This document shows, piece by piece, positions 31,162 through 40,655 of a stretch of DNA of 64,000 nucleotides (the first letter of the stretch is position 1; each line of letters opens with the position of its first letter). The notes beneath the pieces are model-generated. The model saw nothing but the letters and a program-made list of their open reading frames with translations, had not been told where the DNA came from and did not search any database. Origin of the DNA: Chimaeribacter californicus (GTDB taxonomy: Bacteria; Pseudomonadota; Gammaproteobacteria; Enterobacterales; Enterobacteriaceae). Both the position numbers and the translations under genes were made by a program. The stretch is from assembly GCF_002858675.1 (NCBI RefSeq), contig NZ_PJZF01000023.1, positions 1-64,000 on the forward strand, in the 5' to 3' direction.

Positions 31162-34100
31162 TTATTGCATAATCTCAAAGTTGTAGCCATTCGGCGCAAA
31201 GTTCAAATTGTAGAACGGATCGTACTGGAAATAGTGCGGATGCTTACTGTAGAGATGACTCAGCTCCCGATGTAAGCGCGCTACTTTTTCCGCATCCATA
31301 TGATCCAGCCCGCGCGATACCGATTCATGATGAACCAGGGTGACGCTTTGGCACATAACGTTATAGAAGCCGTTTTCCACCAGTTTCATACAAAGATCAA
31401 CATCGTTATAAGCAACCGGGAAGGTTTCATCAAACCCATTGATCTGCTCATATTTGGTCCGCTCTACCATCAGGCAGGCCCCGGTTACCGCCAGCCAGTT
31501 ATATTCAATCTGGTTGCGCAGGAAATAGCCGGGATGGTCTTTATGCTGGCGCATATAGGCATGCATCGGCCCGTTCTGCAGGTTCAGGACGCCGGAGTGC
31601 TGGAGGGTCTGCTGATCGCCATACACCAGTTTTGCGCCCACTGCGCCAATATGTTTCAACTGCGCATAACCGGCCATCCGCTCCAGCCAGTCCTCCTGCA
31701 GGACTTCCGTATCATCGTTCAGGAACAGCAGAATACTGCCTTGCGCCACTTCAACACCACGGTTGTTCAGCTCCGAGAAGTTGAACGGTTTATCGTGGCG
31801 GAGCATCCTGATTTTTGGCTGGCTAGCCAGGTGGGATAGATACGCTACTGTCTCCGGCTTCTGTGAGCCATTATCAACTACCACAATTTCGTAGTGCGGA
31901 TAGCGGCTCTTTGTCAGAATGGAGTCGATACAGCGGGCCAGAACATCATGATTATCACGCGTAGGAATGATAATGGAGATTAACGGCTCATTGCTGACGG
32001 CATAGTTAACCCGAAAGTAGCCCGGATAGTTGGGTAACTCTTCCACTGTCCCTTTAAGGCCACGGCGTTCCAGCGCACTTTCGCGTACCGCACGGGAAGC
32101 AGCCAGCACATAGGGCTTGGCTGTCATATCTGAGGCCACAGAAGCCGGGATAATGCGCCAGTGATACAGCACCTTGGGAATATGGCTGATCTTATCCGTT
32201 ATCTCTGTCAGGCGCAGGATGAAGTCCCAGTCCTGGCAGCCATTGAACTCAGAACGTAACCCGCCGAGCTGGCGCGCCACACTGAGGCGCACACAGGCGA
32301 CATGGCAGGTAAACATGGTGCCCATCATGGTGTCAGGCGACCAGTCCGGCTTGAAGTGTGGCTGCGAGAAATGCCCTTCCGGGGTGAACTTATCTTCATC
32401 GCTGTAGATAAAGTCAGGATCTTCGGCATTGATGCATTTGACCAGCTCAAACAGGCAGTCATCTGTCAGCTCATCATCATGATCCAGGAAAACAATATAT
32501 TCCCCGGTGGCATTGTCGATGGCCACGTTAGTGGCACCCGCAATCCCCCGGTTCTCTTCCAGCTGCACTACTTTAATACGTGGGTCATCAAACGCATTCA
32601 GCGCCGGCGTAATGGCCGGATCGGGGCTGGCGTCATTGGCCAGGATCAGTTCCCACTCCGGATACCATTGGTTACGCACTGAATTCACCATGAGTTCCAG
32701 TAAATCCAGCGGCGTATTGTAGATCGGTACAATAATCGAGAAGGTAGGCTTGTGAGCAAATCCGGCAACAATTTCGTTAAAGTAATGAGGCTTAGCCGCC
32801 GGAATATACACATAGTCCGCAGGCCGTTCCGCCAGGTGATAGTGGCCATCCGGTTCCCGGTTAAAGAAAGCATGTGGTTGCTGCAGCGCATTGCCCGTGG
32901 CCAGGTTTTCACGATAGGCCTGCTGCTGATAAGCAGGATGATGGAGGAACCAGCCCGGCCTGACTTTCATAGCCAGAGTAAGCAGACGCCCTTTATGGCG
33001 CTCAGGGACTTTGTAGTAGAGGCTTCGGGCGGCGTTCCGGCTCTTATGTTTAAGTTGCTGGGCAGTAGTGGAATGTGCCAGACGCGTGGAAAGGGCAGCC
33101 TTGCCACGGCGCAGCACTTTTCCGGCTTTGACTTTCAGTGATTGTCCAATATAAAAACAACGGATAAAGATCCGCTTCGCCGGCGCCCGTACCGACATCG
33201 GCATACGGCGCCCAACAACCCGCAGTGGCGAGGATATTTTCCAGCTGGCTGACCCCAGCAGCTGGGCAATATCGTGGTTCTGGCGCTCAATCAACTGGGC
33301 CTGCTGGGCCAGAATCTGCGCCTGGGCCTGCTGCTCCTGCTCCAGTTGCTGAAGTCGCGCCTCTTTCTGAACAAGTAAGGCTTTCGCCTCATCCAGGGTC
33401 TCTTGCAACTGGGCCACGTTTTCGACCGCTTTTTCACCCTCCTTACGCAAGGAGGCAAAGGATGGGGCACGGAATTTACAAGAGACATCCCTGAGCACAG
33501 GGTAGATCTGTTTCTCTTCTTTCAACTGGACGAAAGCCATAAACCGGGCTTCCTGGTGCAGGTAAGCCTCAAGATCCTGTTCATCGCAATTAAAACCGAT
33601 AGACTGCAGGACATCCAGCGTAAATCTGCCCAGATTATTGGTGTGGTAGAACCGGGTGGCCGCGAAAGAGGTGATGCGTAACAGAGAGTGGAAAACACCC
33701 CGGAATACAATATAACCCAAAGAAATTGGCTCATTAGCAATCCACTCCTGATCGAAGTAAACGACCTTACCATTATCCTGGCGAATCATATTGAAAGGGA
33801 GTGCATCCTGATAAGTCGCTGGGAGAGACAATGTCTTATCAAGATTGCCGGAGACTTTATCTGCACGCAGCAACAGCTCATTTACCCAGCCCCGTGCCCA
33901 GTCCCCGACTTCCGTTATCAACCAGTCAGGGCGGTTAACAATATAGGTCAGGCCTGACCACAGAGAGGCACCGGAATAGAATTGGCTCTCGCCACCGATG
34001 TTATGCACCGGGTTAGTGTTCCCGGCCTCCATAGAGGGGCCTTCAGGCGTAATCGTCAGTTTTCCCTTTTCCAGGTGGGTAAACTGTATCTCTTTGCAGT

Positions 34101-35157
34101 ACTGGGGTAACCGGCTGTCAGAATAGTGATAAGCCGCCACATTTTCCGTGATGGCGTCTTGCGGCTGCTGGCTGCAGATCATCAGGAAAGAGCTGGAAAG
34201 ATCGGCGGCCAGCCCGTTTTTCCAGATATTGCTGATGCCCTGTTCCAAAGAGAACACATTTTCCGCAATGACCTGCTTATCTTTATGCGCACTTTCTACC
34301 GCGAGCGGCCCAAGCGCTTCTGCATGTTCATGCCACCCCAGCGGGGTCACCATGGATACCGGCAGTTTATAGTCAGGCAACGGCAGGTACGTCTGAGTGT
34401 CGGTAAAACCTGCCTCATGCAGTAAGGTACAGAGCTCCTGGCGACCAAAGGTGACGACACCATGCTCATGGTACGCATTATTGATGCCATACATCGGCAA
34501 ATTGACATGATCTTCGTTGGCACCCGCAAAGTACTTGATGCCCAGCTTATTTTCGATGGCAATAAAGAGTTTGCTTTCTGGCAGCATACGCCCGCGGCAG
34601 AAAGCAAGCATCTCCTGCTGCCCGTCGGGCCCCAGGAAAACACGCGCATACTCCAGCACACCAATCAGCAGCACCGCATCAAACTGGCCTAAATCGGGCA
34701 GGCGGTCGCTGGGTGAGCAGATGACTTCAACATTCTCCAGATCGCGCGTTCGCTGTCGGGCAATACTGGCGCGGCGAAGACTCCCTTCAACGGCGACCAC
34801 TTCGGCCCCCATTTCCCCCAGGAAACGGGTTATCGCCCCACAGCCACAGCCAATTTCCAGCACCCGCTTACCGGCAAACCAACTTTTAAACGGCCGTAAT
34901 AAATTGGAGCGACGTGAACTGAGATGGTAAGTCGATGGCCAGTCTTTTATCGCCTTCGCCAGTTCATTTGAGTTAACACTGACATCATCGGCGGCCTTAA
35001 TGGTTTGCCAGACGTAATTTTCAGCTTCATCGCCATCGCTGTAAGCGAAGTCAGGCAGCACCGGCGGGCACCAGACACCGCTGTCTTCCGCGCGGATAAA
35101 ATTATTGGAAAGCAAAACAGAGTGAATATTACTGAGTTTCAAAGTTAATTCTCGCAT
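31162..35157 (-). CDS. multidomain methyltransferase - coiled coil - double GT2 protein
   Basis: 1331 residues. Order: class I SAM methyltransferase (about 80-270; VLEIGCGCGAITRFLG at 99-114, VAVEGS, LLIGVLEY); a middle domain (about 330-560) with D451-x4-N456 and D469 (DALPFN, FDQEW), reminiscent of kinase catalytic and metal motifs; a Gln-rich coiled coil (about 573-630); a basic helical stretch; GT2 domain A (805-1040; SIIVPIYNT, LDHDDE 891-896); GT2 domain B (1058-1300; SIIIPTRDN, FLNDDTE). Methyltransferase plus kinase plus coiled coil is the plan of WbdD, the O-antigen chain terminator and ruler, here seemingly joined to chain-building GTs. It overlaps wzt by 29 bases. Confident on domains; role inferred. 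Confidence 0.78.
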   Translation of the reverse strand: MRELTLKLSNIHSVLLSNNFIRAEDSGVWCPPVLPDFAYSDGDEAENYVWQTIKAADDVSVNSNELAKAIKDWPSTYHLSSRRSNLLRPFKSWFAGKRVLEIGCGCGAITRFLGEMGAEVVAVEGSLRRASIARQRTRDLENVEVICSPSDRLPDLGQFDAVLLIGVLEYARVFLGPDGQQEMLAFCRGRMLPESKLFIAIENKLGIKYFAGANEDHVNLPMYGINNAYHEHGVVTFGRQELCTLLHEAGFTDTQTYLPLPDYKLPVSMVTPLGWHEHAEALGPLAVESAHKDKQVIAENVFSLEQGISNIWKNGLAADLSSSFLMICSQQPQDAITENVAAYHYSDSRLPQYCKEIQFTHLEKGKLTITPEGPSMEAGNTNPVHNIGGESQFYSGASLWSGLTYIVNRPDWLITEVGDWARGWVNELLLRADKVSGNLDKTLSLPATYQDALPFNMIRQDNGKVVYFDQEWIANEPISLGYIVFRGVFHSLLRITSFAATRFYHTNNLGRFTLDVLQSIGFNCDEQDLEAYLHQEARFMAFVQLKEEKQIYPVLRDVSCKFRAPSFASLRKEGEKAVENVAQLQETLDEAKALLVQKEARLQQLEQEQQAQAQILAQQAQLIERQNHDIAQLLGSASWKISSPLRVVGRRMPMSVRAPAKRIFIRCFYIGQSLKVKAGKVLRRGKAALSTRLAHSTTAQQLKHKSRNAARSLYYKVPERHKGRLLTLAMKVRPGWFLHHPAYQQQAYRENLATGNALQQPHAFFNREPDGHYHLAERPADYVYIPAAKPHYFNEIVAGFAHKPTFSIIVPIYNTPLDLLELMVNSVRNQWYPEWELILANDASPDPAITPALNAFDDPRIKVVQLEENRGIAGATNVAIDNATGEYIVFLDHDDELTDDCLFELVKCINAEDPDFIYSDEDKFTPEGHFSQPHFKPDWSPDTMMGTMFTCHVACVRLSVARQLGGLRSEFNGCQDWDFILRLTEITDKISHIPKVLYHWRIIPASVASDMTAKPYVLAASRAVRESALERRGLKGTVEELPNYPGYFRVNYAVSNEPLISIIIPTRDNHDVLARCIDSILTKSRYPHYEIVVVDNGSQKPETVAYLSHLASQPKIRMLRHDKPFNFSELNNRGVEVAQGSILLFLNDDTEVLQEDWLERMAGYAQLKHIGAVGAKLVYGDQQTLQHSGVLNLQNGPMHAYMRQHKDHPGYFLRNQIEYNWLAVTGACLMVERTKYEQINGFDETFPVAYNDVDLCMKLVENGFYNVMCQSVTLVHHESVSRGLDHMDAEKVARLHRELSHLYSKHPHYFQYDPFYNLNFAPNGYNFEIMQ

Positions 35158-36517
35158 TCAAATCAGCCAAACCGGTGAATGTAGTTACTGAGCCAACGGC
35201 CAGATGAATAGAGTCATAGCGACGATCGTGAGGCGTGACCTCACCCTGCAGGGAACTGCTGGCAATACCTGCTGAGACAAAAAAATCGCCTTCAGGCAAC
35301 ATCATCGGAAGCGTAATCGACACAACGCTTTCCTGCCCTGCCTGCCCTTCATCAATCCAAGGCACCGACTGCCACTCTGAGTTAGTGTTATAAACGGTGA
35401 CCCCTTCTTTGGTTTTGATGGCAAAACCAAAAATAGGACGTACCACGTGCTGGTGGAACCTGACTTTGAACAACAGTGTCAAGGGTTTACGGGGAATAAC
35501 CTGGCTTGGGTAGGTTTCATCCCCTTGTTGCAGGTGGAAGTCCACCAGCTCGGCGGCCCGGTCGCCCCAGCGGTATTCCGCCGGGTTATAATTCACCCGC
35601 TCTTCATACGCGCCATTCACCAGATTTTTCAATGCGCCGCTTGAGGCCGGGGTCGTTTTCCCCTCCTCCCGTGCCGAGCGCGCCGTTTCACCGATTACGG
35701 CTTCTTCAATCAGCGCTTCAGCCTCTTCACGCGCCCCTTTTTCCGCCTGGGGTTTGCCAAACAGAATATCCAGGTAGCGGTTCACCACATCCCGTGGTTT
35801 CCCCTGTACCTGGACATTACCGCCATCCAGCAGCAGCGCACTGTCGCAATGGGTGACAATCTGTTCAGTGGCATGGGAAACAAACAGAATGGAGGTGCCC
35901 TGTTCTTTCAGCTTTTTCAGGCGGGCAAAACATTTGGCCTGGAACTTGGCATCGCCGACCGCGAGCGCCTCGTCAACAATCAGAATTTCCGGATCAATCT
36001 GCGCCTGCACGGCAAACGCCAGGCGCACCAGCATCCCGCTGGAGTAGGCACGTACCGGGGAGTCGATAAAGTGGCCGATGTCAGCAAACGACAAAATGTC
36101 ATCCAGTTTGGCATCGGTCTCCTCTTTGCTCAGACCCAGCAGAGAGGCGTTCAGATACACATTGTCGCGCCCGCTGAAATCGGTGTTAAACCCCGCCCCC
36201 AGCTCCAGCAGCGCCGCTACCCGGCCATTGACCTTGACGTCACCGGAGGTCGGCGTCAGGGTGCCGGCAATGATCTGCAACAGGGTCGATTTACCGGAAC
36301 CATTGCGGCCGACAATCCCCATGGTCTGGCCGCGCGGCAGCTCCAGTGAGACATCCCGCAGCGCCCAGAAGTCCTGGTGGTAGACCCGTGGCTGGCGGCC
36401 AAGGCGGCGATCCAGTTGCGGCACAATGAACTGTTTGAGGCGACGAACCGGGCTTTCGTAAACCTGATAGCATTTGCTTATATTTTCAATGCGGATCGCA
36501 AAATCTTCAGAGGACAT
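35129..36517 (-). CDS. wzt: Wzt, O-antigen ABC transporter ATPase with C-terminal glycan-binding domain
   Basis: ATPase of the Wzm-Wzt exporter. From the ATG with AAGGG upstream it has 462 residues: nucleotide-binding domain (1-250) with Walker A GRNGSGKSTL, signature YSSGMLVRLAFA, Walker B ILIVDEAL and H-loop FVSHATEQ. A Glu/Ala linker (about 250-300) leads to a C-terminal beta domain (about 310-460) ending in LNARINFETQ. In E. coli O9a the equivalent domain binds the finished, capped O-polysaccharide; its presence implies a chain-terminating modification, in line with the fusion protein downstream. It overlaps wzm by 11 bases. Confidence 0.92.
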   Translation of the reverse strand: MSSEDFAIRIENISKCYQVYESPVRRLKQFIVPQLDRRLGRQPRVYHQDFWALRDVSLELPRGQTMGIVGRNGSGKSTLLQIIAGTLTPTSGDVKVNGRVAALLELGAGFNTDFSGRDNVYLNASLLGLSKEETDAKLDDILSFADIGHFIDSPVRAYSSGMLVRLAFAVQAQIDPEILIVDEALAVGDAKFQAKCFARLKKLKEQGTSILFVSHATEQIVTHCDSALLLDGGNVQVQGKPRDVVNRYLDILFGKPQAEKGAREEAEALIEEAVIGETARSAREEGKTTPASSGALKNLVNGAYEERVNYNPAEYRWGDRAAELVDFHLQQGDETYPSQVIPRKPLTLLFKVRFHQHVVRPIFGFAIKTKEGVTVYNTNSEWQSVPWIDEGQAGQESVVSITLPMMLPEGDFFVSAGIASSSLQGEVTPHDRRYDSIHLAVGSVTTFTGLADLNARINFETQ

Positions 36518-37340
36518 CAGCAAACCCTTTTCTCGTCTTTTGGAACCAAGCATAACCCAGCCACATCACCACCAGGGCCACCAGGGTATAGGTGCCCAGG
36601 CCAACAAAATCAGGCATTTTCCCCCAGATCAATACTGCCCTGGCTTGTTCAATAATAAAGGTCAGCGGATTGAGCAGAATCACGGGCTGAAGCTCTTGCG
36701 GCAGGGCAGAAATCGGGAAAAACACTGTAGACAGGTACATGGTCACGACCATCAGCAGTGACACGGTCTGGCCCACATCACGGAGAAAGACCCCCAGCGA
36801 GGCAATAAACCATGCCAGCCCCAGCGTCAAAAACAGCAACGGCAAAAACACCAGCGGAGCGAAGATGGCGGTCCAGTGCAGGAAGCCATTAAAAATAAAG
36901 AAGGCGGCTACCAAGACAAGCAGGCTGATCAGGCTGTGAAACAGCACGGAGCAGAGGGTGACAATCGGCAGGATTTCCAGCGGAAACACGACCTTTTTGA
37001 CATAGTTCGCATTATGCACAATCAGGAAGGGTGCCCGGTTCAGCACTTCAGAAAACAGCCCGTGAATAATCAGCCCGACAAACAAAATCACCGCAAAATC
37101 TGTTTTTGACTCAGTGGCACCGCCGCCCGCCCAACGGGCCTTAAACACCACGGAGAAGACCAGCGTGTAGACTGCCAACATAAAGATTGGGTTAATAAAA
37201 GACCAGAGCAGCCCCATGACAGAGCCTTTGTAGCGGCCTATAACATCCCGTTTGGCCATCTGAAAAATGAGGTTCCGGTGCCCCCAGGTGGTTGCCGCCA
37301 GCGAAAGCAGCGAGGCGGGCTTACGTGAATGTGGATTCAT
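36507..37340 (-). CDS. wzm: Wzm, O-antigen ABC transporter permease
   Basis: ABC-2-type permease of 277 residues that exports undecaprenyl-linked O-polysaccharide through the inner membrane. A cytoplasmic N-terminus with the gate helix (RNLIFQMAKRDVIGRYKGSVMGLLW) precedes six TM segments (about 40-60, 85-105, 125-155, 165-190, 195-215, 245-262). The family landmarks RDVxxRYKxSxLG and the late LNPLTFIIEQARAVL are present. RBS AAAGG lies five bases before the ATG. Its stop lies inside the wzt start region, so the pair is coupled. Confidence 0.92.
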   Translation of the reverse strand: MNPHSRKPASLLSLAATTWGHRNLIFQMAKRDVIGRYKGSVMGLLWSFINPIFMLAVYTLVFSVVFKARWAGGGATESKTDFAVILFVGLIIHGLFSEVLNRAPFLIVHNANYVKKVVFPLEILPIVTLCSVLFHSLISLLVLVAAFFIFNGFLHWTAIFAPLVFLPLLFLTLGLAWFIASLGVFLRDVGQTVSLLMVVTMYLSTVFFPISALPQELQPVILLNPLTFIIEQARAVLIWGKMPDFVGLGTYTLVALVVMWLGYAWFQKTRKGFADVL

Positions 37341-37387
37341 TACCTTTCTTTTACCTTACGTCCTGAACCCTGCCGGCACGCTTTTTA

Positions 37388-37408
37388 TGCCGCCCGGTAT
37401 GGGCGGCA
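37388..37408 (-). other. intercistronic hairpin, rfbD-wzm
   Basis: TGCCGCCC-GGTAT-GGGCGGCA, an 8-bp perfect stem in the 117-base gap. On the minus strand it is followed by A rather than T, so it is not a standard terminator in that direction. Confidence 0.35.
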
Positions 37409-37457
37409 GTGCGGTACTTACAGGGGTATGGTGAACCAGCATTGCTGAGCCATGCCG

Positions 37458-38330
37458 TTATGCATAGCGTGTGATGTCACGCAGGGCAGCCTGCCAGTCG
37501 CTGGGGGCAATCCCGAAAGCCGCCTCAATTTTGCGGCAATCCAGCCGGGAATTGGCCGGGCGTTGCGCAGGCGTAGGGTATTCTGCCGTGGTGATAGGGT
37601 TGATGCGCGGTTTCGCGGCAATGATGCCGGCCTCGACAGCCTGGCTCAGCAACGCGTCCGCAAAATCAGACCAGCAGGTATAAGGTGCCCCGCTGTAATG
37701 GTAGATGCCCCAGGGCGCATCCGCGTTGCCGGCCACCCGGCGCGCGATGGCCAGCAGCGTGTCCGCGATGTCACCCGCATAGGTTGGGCTGCCAAGCTGG
37801 TCACTGACCACGGAGAGCTGGTCACGATCCCGGGCCAGGCGGATCATGGTTTTGACGAAGTTATTGCCGTAGGCACCAAACACCCAGGCCGTGCGCAAAA
37901 TAATGTGGCGCGGGCAGGCCGCCGCAACCGCTTCTTCACCCGCCAGTTTGCTGGCGCCATAGACGCCGGTCGGGCCGGTCTGGTCATTTTCCTGATAGGT
38001 GCCCTCTTTATCCCCGGGGAAGACATAGTCGGTCGAAATGTGCAGCAACGCCGCGCCGGTGGTCTCTGCCGCCGCCGCCAGGGCCGCAGGGCCATCCCGG
38101 TTAATGGCGTACGCCAGCACCTGCTCGCTCTCCGCACGGTCAACGGCGGTGTAGGCAGCCGCATTAATAATGACATCCGGCGCGAAGTCCGTAACCTGCC
38201 GGAGAACCGCTGCGCTGTCTGTAATATCCAGCTGTTGGCGATCTACCGCCAGAACGTCCCAGTCTGCCGGCGCACGGCATACCAGTTCCTTGCCCACTTG
38301 CCCGGCCCCGCCAACAATCAACAGTTTCAT
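37458..38330 (-). CDS. rfbD: dTDP-4-dehydrorhamnose reductase (RfbD/RmlD)
   Basis: Last step to dTDP-L-rhamnose, NAD(P)H-dependent reduction in the cytosol. The 290-residue SDR shows LIVGGAGQVGKEL (nucleotide loop), NAAAYTAVDRAE, STDYVFPGD, the Tyr-x3-Lys catalytic pair in VYGASKLAGE, and RTAWVFGAYGNNFV. It starts 48 bases after the terminator that follows rfbC, so it is unclear whether it is read through from rfbC or has its own promoter. It precedes wzm by 117 bases. Confidence 0.95.
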   Translation of the reverse strand: MKLLIVGGAGQVGKELVCRAPADWDVLAVDRQQLDITDSAAVLRQVTDFAPDVIINAAAYTAVDRAESEQVLAYAINRDGPAALAAAAETTGAALLHISTDYVFPGDKEGTYQENDQTGPTGVYGASKLAGEEAVAAACPRHIILRTAWVFGAYGNNFVKTMIRLARDRDQLSVVSDQLGSPTYAGDIADTLLAIARRVAGNADAPWGIYHYSGAPYTCWSDFADALLSQAVEAGIIAAKPRINPITTAEYPTPAQRPANSRLDCRKIEAAFGIAPSDWQAALRDITRYA

Positions 38331-38376
38331 AATCGTTTTTATTACCTTGGATAAAGATCGGTCACTCAGCCTTTAT

Positions 38377-38409
38377 AAGGGAAAAGGCCCCAGGGTTCTC
38401 CCGGGGCCT
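38377..38409 (-). terminator. terminator between rfbC and rfbD
   Basis: On the minus strand AGGCCCCGGG, an AGAA loop and CCCTGGGGCCT (one bulge) followed by TTTTCCCTT. It lies 23 bases after the rfbC stop and would partly separate rfbC from the rfbD-wzm-wzt operon. Confidence 0.75.
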
Positions 38410-38431
38410 CGGTAAAAGGCACTGCGTCTGT

Positions 38432-38965
38432 TCAGAACAATTCAGAGAACGTTTTGCCCAGCTGGTCTTTCGCCGAAAGGCGCGGCTCAGCCACCGGCCA
38501 GTCGATGCCCACTTCCGGGTCGTTCCAAATCAGGCAGCCTTCGTTGGCCGGATCATAGTAATCCGTGCACTTGTATTCAAAATCGGCAAACTCTGAAATC
38601 ACGACAAACCCGTGCGCCAGGCCAGGCGGCACCCACAGCTGGTTTTTGTTCTCTTCGGAGAGGGTCACGCCGACCCACTGCCTGAAAGAGGGGGAATCGG
38701 GGCGGATATCGACCACGACATCAAACACTTCACCCCGCACGACACGCACCAGTTTCCCCTGGGGTCTGGCCGTCTGGAAATGAAGGCCGCGCAACACACC
38801 CTGCGAGGAGCGCGAGTGGTTGTCCTGAACAAATTCCAGATCGATATCAAGCATTTCCTGATAGCGATCCCGCTGGAACGTTTCTAAAAAGAAGCCGCGC
38901 TGATCGCCAAAAACGTTAGGCTCGATCAGTTTCACACCTTTGACCCGGGTCTCAATCACATTCAT
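38432..38965 (-). CDS. rfbC: dTDP-4-dehydrorhamnose 3,5-epimerase (RfbC/RmlC)
   Basis: Epimerises dTDP-4-keto-6-deoxyglucose at C3 and C5. The chosen ATG gives 177 residues; a GTG 12 bases upstream is possible. Cupin fold with the catalytic His in RGLHFQ, the base-partner region in VFDVVVDIRPDSPSF, Tyr in YKCTDYYDP, and PPGLAHGF. It is convergent with nothing and divergent from rfbB, with about 600 bases between. Separation of rfbC from rfbBA by strand is unlike the usual rfbBDAC operon. Confidence 0.95.
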   Translation of the reverse strand: MNVIETRVKGVKLIEPNVFGDQRGFFLETFQRDRYQEMLDIDLEFVQDNHSRSSQGVLRGLHFQTARPQGKLVRVVRGEVFDVVVDIRPDSPSFRQWVGVTLSEENKNQLWVPPGLAHGFVVISEFADFEYKCTDYYDPANEGCLIWNDPEVGIDWPVAEPRLSAKDQLGKTFSELF

Positions 38966-39571
38966 TTCGTCATTCACTCATATACTGACACGCCAACGTG
39001 CTGCCGATATCTCATTCCGCTGGGAAAATACCCTGTCAAAAACATATCAAGTATGCGTCTGATTGCGGGTGTAATTTATCCCAAAATGTTAGCACAGATG
39101 ATCGTTATGCCAGAACCTTCTTAAAGGAAATATCTCGGGTTAAACAGCGTGAAGGTTACACGTTCCGTGTTCTACTTCACAACTCCTTTTCAATATCCAC
39201 CGCCCGCGCCGGTTTAAGACCCGCTTTCGCTTGCAGCCGGTGGTTTTTCACACAATAAGCGCTGTTTACTGCATGATTAGCATCCTATTAATTTTAGTGT
39301 TTATTTTATTTTGGCTTATTATTGCCCGGTAAGATGCCCGGCCGATCCCTGTATTCTCATTTACTTTGCGATTAATCTGAAAAATAAGAATTGCCTCAGT
39401 TTTACTTATCTTTAAATCCTCGACCATTCCTGTTGAGCATATCTTGCCAACAGGTATAATTCGTCGGTTTTGTATCAGGGTGTTGCATCCGGCGACCGGG
39501 TGCCATCGATACGTCTGAGCGACTCACGCCAGTGACGTGAGAGTAAATATTCCAGATATGAGTCTACGTTT
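38966..39571. other. divergent A+T-rich regulatory region between rfbC and rfbB
   Basis: About 600 bases, markedly A+T-rich, with no recognisable gene and no JUMPStart/ops element. It holds the rfbB promoter (39433-39460) and presumably one for rfbC: a TTGACA lies on the minus strand near 39034-39039, but no convincing -10 follows. Confidence 0.45.
39429..39460 (+). promoter_or_regulatory. rfbBA promoter with overlapping inverted repeat
   Basis: -35 TTGAGC (39433-39438), 16-base spacer, -10 TATAAT (39455-39460), about 105 bases before rfbB. A perfect 7-bp inverted repeat CCTGTTG...CAACAGG (39429-39435 and 39448-39454) covers the -35 element and most of the spacer, a possible operator. Confidence 0.7.
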
Positions 39572-40636
39572 ATGAAAATTTTGGTTACGGGTGGAGCAGG
39601 GTTCATCGGTTCGGCGGTGGTGCGCCACATCATTAACCACACGGACGACAGCGTTCTGGTGGTGGACAGCCTCACCTACGCAGGGAACCTGGAGTCGCTG
39701 GCCGCAGTGGCGGACAATGCACGTTATCATTTCGCGCAGGTGGACATCTGCGACCGCCCTGCCCTCGACACGCTGTTTGCCGATTACCAGCCTGACGTTG
39801 TGATGCACCTGGCCGCTGAGAGCCATGTTGACCGCTCTATCGACGGCCCGGCCGCCTTTATTGAAACCAATATCATCGGCACCTACTCCTTGCTGGAAGC
39901 GGCCCGCCACTACTGGGGAACGCTGGAAGGCGAGCGCAAAGCGGCCTTCCGCCTGCACCATATCTCCACCGATGAGGTGTATGGTGACCTGCACGGCACC
40001 GATGACCTGTTTACCGAAACCACCCCGTATGCACCGAGCAGCCCTTACTCCGCCTCAAAAGCTTCCAGTGACCATCTGGTGCGCGCCTGGCAGCGTACCT
40101 ACGGTTTGCCGACGCTGGTGACCAACTGCTCCAACAACTACGGCCCGTACCATTTCCCGGAAAAACTGATCCCGCTGATTATCCTGAATGCGCTGGCCGG
40201 CAAGCCGCTGCCGGTGTACGGCAACGGCCAGCAGATCCGCGACTGGCTCTACGTCGAAGACCATGCGCGTGCGCTGTATAAAGTGGTGACCGAAGGTGAG
40301 ATTGGTGAAACCTACAACATCGGCGGCCATAACGAGCGTAAAAACATCGATGTAGTGAAAACCATCTGCGGCATTCTGGATGAGCTGATTGCCGACAAAC
40401 CGGCCGGCGTTACCCATTTTGCTGACCTGATCACCTATGTCACCGACCGTCCGGGCCACGATATGCGCTACGCCATTGATGCCAGCAAAATTGAGCGCAC
40501 CCTGGACTGGAAACCGGAAGAGACCTTCGAGAGCGGTATCCTGAAAACCGTGCAATGGTATCTGACCAATAAAGAGTGGTGGCAACGCGTGCAAAACGGC
40601 GCCTACGCCGGCGAGCGTCTCGGCCTGCAAAAATAA
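39572..40636 (+). CDS. rfbB: dTDP-glucose 4,6-dehydratase (RfbB/RmlB)
   Basis: Second step to dTDP-rhamnose. The 354-residue SDR has [19 protein letters not shown] (NAD loop), [12 protein letters not shown], the active-site [12 protein letters not shown] (Thr-Asp-Glu of the dehydratases), Tyr-x3-Lys in [26 protein letters not shown] and [12 protein letters not shown]. It starts the plus-strand rfbBA unit and is 19 bases from rfbA. A paralogue such as rffG usually lies elsewhere with enterobacterial common antigen genes; the pairing with rfbA here favours rfbB. Confidence 0.96.
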   Translation: MKILVTGGAGFIGSAVVRHIINHTDDSVLVVDSLTYAGNLESLAAVADNARYHFAQVDICDRPALDTLFADYQPDVVMHLAAESHVDRSIDGPAAFIETNIIGTYSLLEAARHYWGTLEGERKAAFRLHHISTDEVYGDLHGTDDLFTETTPYAPSSPYSASKASSDHLVRAWQRTYGLPTLVTNCSNNYGPYHFPEKLIPLIILNALAGKPLPVYGNGQQIRDWLYVEDHARALYKVVTEGEIGETYNIGGHNERKNIDVVKTICGILDELIADKPAGVTHFADLITYVTDRPGHDMRYAIDASKIERTLDWKPEETFESGILKTVQWYLTNKEWWQRVQNGAYAGERLGLQK

Positions 40637-40655
40637 TTACCTGGAAGGTGAGTCA

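Noticed and set aside
38966-39571. JUMPStart/ops element ahead of the polysaccharide genes
   Set aside because: The GGCGGTAG core was not found here or upstream of gnd.
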